Positions 13,334 through 16,810 of a DNA stretch of 16,810 nt are shown here, in pieces (positions within the stretch are counted from its first letter, which is position 1; the number at the start of each line of letters is the position of its first letter). The stretch is from positions 1-16,810 of the forward strand of contig CAYGWP010000229.1 of assembly GCA_964353455.1 (NCBI GenBank), read 5' to 3'. The DNA comes from CAYGWP01 sp964353455 (GTDB lineage Bacteria; Planctomycetota; Phycisphaerae; FEN-1346). The position numbers were made by a program, and so were the translations under genes. A model generated the notes under the pieces. It was not told the DNA's origin, made no database searches, and saw only the letters and a list, made by a program, of their open reading frames with translations.

Positions 13334-14638
13334 CTACAGCGTCCACGGGGCGCGAAGGGGACGGTCGAGCATGCGGGCGGCGTCGGGGTCGTTGATGATG
13401 GTCTCGGCGACAGGGTCCCACTTGATCTTGCGGCCGGTCCGGACGGCGATGTCCGACAGGTGGCTGATGAAGTCCGACTGGCACGCCGTCTCGATGTGAC
13501 TGGCCGGGTCGAGGCGGCTGCGCACGGAATCGAGGAAGTCCTGCTTGTGGTCGCGGCTCTCGTGCAGGTGAATCTCATCGGCCTTGATGGGCGGCGCGAG
13601 GAGCGATGTCGGCTCGGCCTTCAGGCCGCCGCGAGAGATGGCGATCCACCCCTCCGGGCCGGTGAACCTCGTGCAATCGCCCCCCGGCTTCAGCGTGAAC
13701 GGCACGCCGTTGGCGTACCGGCCCTTGATGTCCCAGTGGACCACGGTGTCGAAGAGGCCCGTCTTGGGGACGAGGCCCGTCCCCTCGTACTCCACCGGGA
13801 TGGAATCCGGATACGCCCAGTGGAGCACGTCGAGCGGGTGCGCCCCCCAGCCGGCCAGAAACCCGATGGCGTTGGCATACACGTGCCAAGAGCCGGCACT
13901 TGTGCATCGGTCGGCCGTGTAGGCGGATTCCTGGGCCGGGCCCAGCCACATGTTGTAGTCGAAGCCTTCCGGCACGGGGATGGGCGTGGTTGACCCGCCG
14001 ACTGCGCCGTCGGGCGCCCAGACGTCAATCGCCTGGACCTTTCCGACGCGGCCGTTCAGCACGAGTTCGCATCCCAGCCGCACGTGGGCCTGCCCGCGCT
14101 GCTGCGTGCCGTACTGGAAGATGCGGCCGTAGCGGCGGACGGCCTCGCGGAGGGCCTTGTCCCACGCGGCGGCCAGGCCGAGGGGCTTCTCAATGTACAT
14201 ATCTTTACCTGCGCGGCAGGCCGCAAGGCCGAGCGGCACGTGCCAGTGGTCAGGCGTCGCGACCACGACGGCGTCGATGTCGGGGCGGGCCATCACTTCG
14301 CGGAAATCGGCGAACTTCGCGCAGCCCTTGTACGACCCTGCGCCGTCGCGCTGGGCGTACTGGGCCTCGATCAGGGCGGCAGCCTTCTCGCGGCGGGCCG
14401 CAAAGCAATCGCACACGGCCACGCTCTGCCCGGCCGTGAGGCCCAGGAAGTGCCTGAGGAGTCCGCCGCCCTGTCCGCCCACGCCGATGTGGGCCAGCGT
14501 GACCCGCTCGCTCGCCGCTTTGCCGGCAGCGCCGCCAAGGGCGTTCGACGTGATAACGCACGGCGCAGCCGCAAGCGCAGCCGCGCCCGCGCCTGCTCCT
14601 CGAAGAAATCCGCGGCGGGTCAGTTTGGCGTCGATCAT
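13334..14638 (-). CDS. Tat-exported Gfo/Idh/MocA family oxidoreductase
   Basis: This 434-residue protein should use a bound NAD(P) to oxidise or reduce a sugar or sugar derivative outside the cytoplasm. The N-terminus has a twin-arginine signal, TRRGFLRGAGAGAAALAAA (7-25). The Rossmann fold follows, with 'IGVGGQGGGLLRHFLG' at about residue 51. VVVATPDHWHVPLGLAACRAGKDMYIEKPLG is seen in pieces: the HWH and the EKP motif that is standard for the family. The C-terminal half (QYGTQQRG, AGWGAHPLDVLHW) matches the planctomycete-expanded branch of the family. GAGGAT lies 8 nt before the ATG. The 184-bp gap to metK contains a 90-bp repeat, so co-transcription is doubtful. The substrate cannot be named. 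Confidence 0.9.
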   Translation of the reverse strand: MIDAKLTRRGFLRGAGAGAAALAAAPCVITSNALGGAAGKAASERVTLAHIGVGGQGGGLLRHFLGLTAGQSVAVCDCFAARREKAAALIEAQYAQRDGAGSYKGCAKFADFREVMARPDIDAVVVATPDHWHVPLGLAACRAGKDMYIEKPLGLAAAWDKALREAVRRYGRIFQYGTQQRGQAHVRLGCELVLNGRVGKVQAIDVWAPDGAVGGSTTPIPVPEGFDYNMWLGPAQESAYTADRCTSAGSWHVYANAIGFLAGWGAHPLDVLHWAYPDSIPVEYEGTGLVPKTGLFDTVVHWDIKGRYANGVPFTLKPGGDCTRFTGPEGWIAISRGGLKAEPTSLLAPPIKADEIHLHESRDHKQDFLDSVRSRLDPASHIETACQSDFISHLSDIAVRTGRKIKWDPVAETIINDPDAARMLDRPLRAPWTL

Positions 14639-14668
14639 GCCTGGATCCTCGCAATGTTGTCGGCACTA

Positions 14669-14758
14669 AGAATCTATCTCAGAACTGTGGCACGCCCGCC
14701 CTCGGGCGTGCAGATTGCTGAGAAACTGCACAGCCGAGGGCGGCTGTGCCACCTAACA
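14669..14758. repeat. 90-bp palindrome-rich dispersed repeat, copy 2
   Basis: The block is 82/90 identical to 7536-7625 in the same orientation. It lies 30 bp upstream of the Gfo/Idh/MocA start and downstream of metK, again between two genes transcribed in the same direction. Differences cluster outside the two hairpins, and the GC stems are unchanged between copies. Confidence 0.8.
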
Positions 14759-14822
14759 GCCGGCTCGCGGCTAAAATGTCGCTACTGCGTGAAACCCGCG
14801 GCACGCCTGCGCCGTTACGCAG

Positions 14823-16061
<1,239 letters not shown>

Positions 16062-16135
16062 GCCTTCACTCCTTATTGGTCGCGGAACCTTATACCCCTC
16101 TCCAGCGGCCCCGCTTGGCCGCAGGCAGGCCGCAA

Positions 16136-16163
16136 ATCTTACCCTGAAACCACGTCAAAGCAA
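16136..16163 (-). promoter_or_regulatory. promoter of metK
   Basis: On the minus strand, TTGCTT (16163-16158) is followed by a 16-bp spacer and TAAGAT (16141-16136). The predicted start near 16129 gives a leader of about 68 nt to the GTG start. Confidence 0.5.
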
Positions 16164-16189
16164 GGGGTAAGGTCCGATTTCGCGCCTCA

Positions 16190-16312
16190 CTTACGGGGTG
16201 ACACGTTTAGCCGCGACTCGAAGAGGAGCGCGCGTGCGGTTGGAACACGCGCTCCTCCTCGAGTCGCGGCTAAACTTTCGGCCACCCGCCGCGGCAAGCA
16301 CCCGTAAGTAAC
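16190..16312. repeat. long nested inverted repeat between metK and the deacetylase gene
   Basis: The inner arms are 16205-16236 and 16246-16275. They pair over about 30 bp with one mismatch and one 2-nt bulge, and start GTTTAGCCGCGACTCG. Weaker outer arms, ACTTACGGGGTG (about 16189-16200) and CACCCGTAAGT (about 16302-16312), pair with one bulge. The unit of about 123 bp resembles a palindromic mobile repeat. It lies downstream of the deacetylase stop but has no T-tract, so terminator function is not shown. Confidence 0.7.
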
Positions 16313-16331
16313 GCAATTTCGATTTCGGCGA

Positions 16332-16810
16332 CTAGCCGAGCGCTTCGATGTGGGCTGCGGCGCTGCGGCCGAGGGCGTCGAGGTGGTAGCCCCCCTCAAG
16401 GACGCTGACGATGCGGCCAGCGGCTGTGCGGTCGGCCAGGCGCCGGATGCGGCGGGTCGCCTCGGCGTAGGCCGATTCGGTGAGGGCGAGGCCCGCGAGG
16501 GGGTCGTCGCGGTGAGCATCGAAGCCCGCCGAGATGAAGATGAACTCGGGCCCCAGCGCCTCGGCCGCAGCCAGGCCGTCGTCGATGGCAGAAAGGAACT
16601 CGCCGTCGCCGCTCCCGGCCCGGAGCGGATAGTTGCGCGTCGTGCCCGCGCCGGGGCCGAGGCCGGTCTCCTCGCGGCGGCCGGTGCCGGGATACAGCGG
16701 CCACTGGTGCGCAGACATGTAGAATACGTTCCGGTCGTGGTAGAAGATGTCCTGGGTGCCGTTGCCGTGATGGACGTCCCAATCGACGACCAGGACCCGC
16801 GTGATTCCGT
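16332..16810 (-). CDS. histone deacetylase family protein (AcuC-like), 5' end outside the window
   Basis: Only the C-terminal 159 residues are in the window, and the frame is still open at 16810. These zinc amidohydrolases remove acetyl or other acyl groups from lysine, polyamines or small molecules; bacterial substrates are often unknown. Visible parts are VLVVDWDVHHGNGTQDIFY with the zinc-binding Asp and His, 'YPGTGRREETGLGPGAG', ISAGFDAHRDDPLAGL with the third zinc ligand (Asp), and LEGGYHLDALG with the conserved active-site Tyr. The family has about 300-380 residues, so roughly half is missing. An internal ATG at 16718 is not the true start, because the HHG motif lies before it. Confidence 0.9.
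   Translation of the reverse strand, partial: GITRVLVVDWDVHHGNGTQDIFYHDRNVFYMSAHQWPLYPGTGRREETGLGPGAGTTRNYPLRAGSGDGEFLSAIDDGLAAAEALGPEFIFISAGFDAHRDDPLAGLALTESAYAEATRRIRRLADRTAAGRIVSVLEGGYHLDALGRSAAAHIEALG

Noticed and set aside
16062..16135. SAM-sensing riboswitch in the metK leader
   Set aside because: The leader is about 68 nt with one 6-bp stem; no conserved core of the SAM riboswitch classes is visible.
16332..16718. Complete 128-residue gene starting at 16718
   Set aside because: The codons before it encode the essential DWDVHHGNGTQ motif of the deacetylase family, so the gene continues beyond the window.

Overview
The window is GC-rich and looks like a chromosomal piece from a planctomycete-like bacterium, possibly Phycisphaerae. 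The grounds are a PEP-CTERM protein ending in the EPATLSLLALGGLA...RRR form common in that phylum, a Tat-exported Gfo/Idh/MocA oxidoreductase, a SurA/PpiD-like anchored protein, and many intergenic palindromes. The phylum is an inference. No rRNA or phylogenetic marker is present to settle it.

Layout. (1) 1-2085, minus strand: the 5' third of a tRNA, then a membrane-anchored SurA/PpiD-like chaperone with a clear promoter. (2) 2086-6182: a repeat-rich accessory island whose genes are all on the plus strand. It holds a hicA-hicB toxin-antitoxin pair, a six-helix zinc-ribbon/DUF2569 protein and a coiled-coil membrane protein. Inverted copies of one dispersed element (about 2305-2428 and 5967-6093) bracket it. 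Direct repeats that carry a duplicated promoter flank hicAB. (3) 6183-9281, minus strand: a probable operon pepP/Q-like peptidase, accB, accC, the biotin half of acetyl-CoA carboxylase; accA and accD are not here. (4) 9282-10619: a regulatory region with GTTAGG boxes, a sigma70-like promoter and a foldable RNA segment, then a repeat-invaded leader and lexA on the plus strand. (5) 10620-13117: palindromes, a candidate small RNA with its own promoter and terminator, a second terminator, and then a large secreted C39-like/jelly-roll/PEP-CTERM protein. (6) 13118-16810, minus strand: Gfo/Idh/MocA oxidoreductase, metK, and the 3' part of a histone deacetylase family gene.

The most interesting signal is at 11494-11549. 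A good Shine-Dalgarno and ATG open directly into fourteen AG dinucleotides, and in this assembly the reading frame then stops after 13 codons. Loss of one AG, or gain of two, joins that ATG to an excellent signal peptide and the whole 1.6 kb gene. This is the layout expected of a phase-variable surface protein switched by slipped-strand mispairing, although an assembly error in the tract is a live alternative.

Second-rank signals are paired GTTAGG direct repeats in and near a promoter upstream of lexA, two candidate structured RNAs, a hicA transcript predicted to be leaderless, and a 141-bp element with perfect 20-bp inverted ends. All functional calls come from reading motifs by eye; no database search was run.
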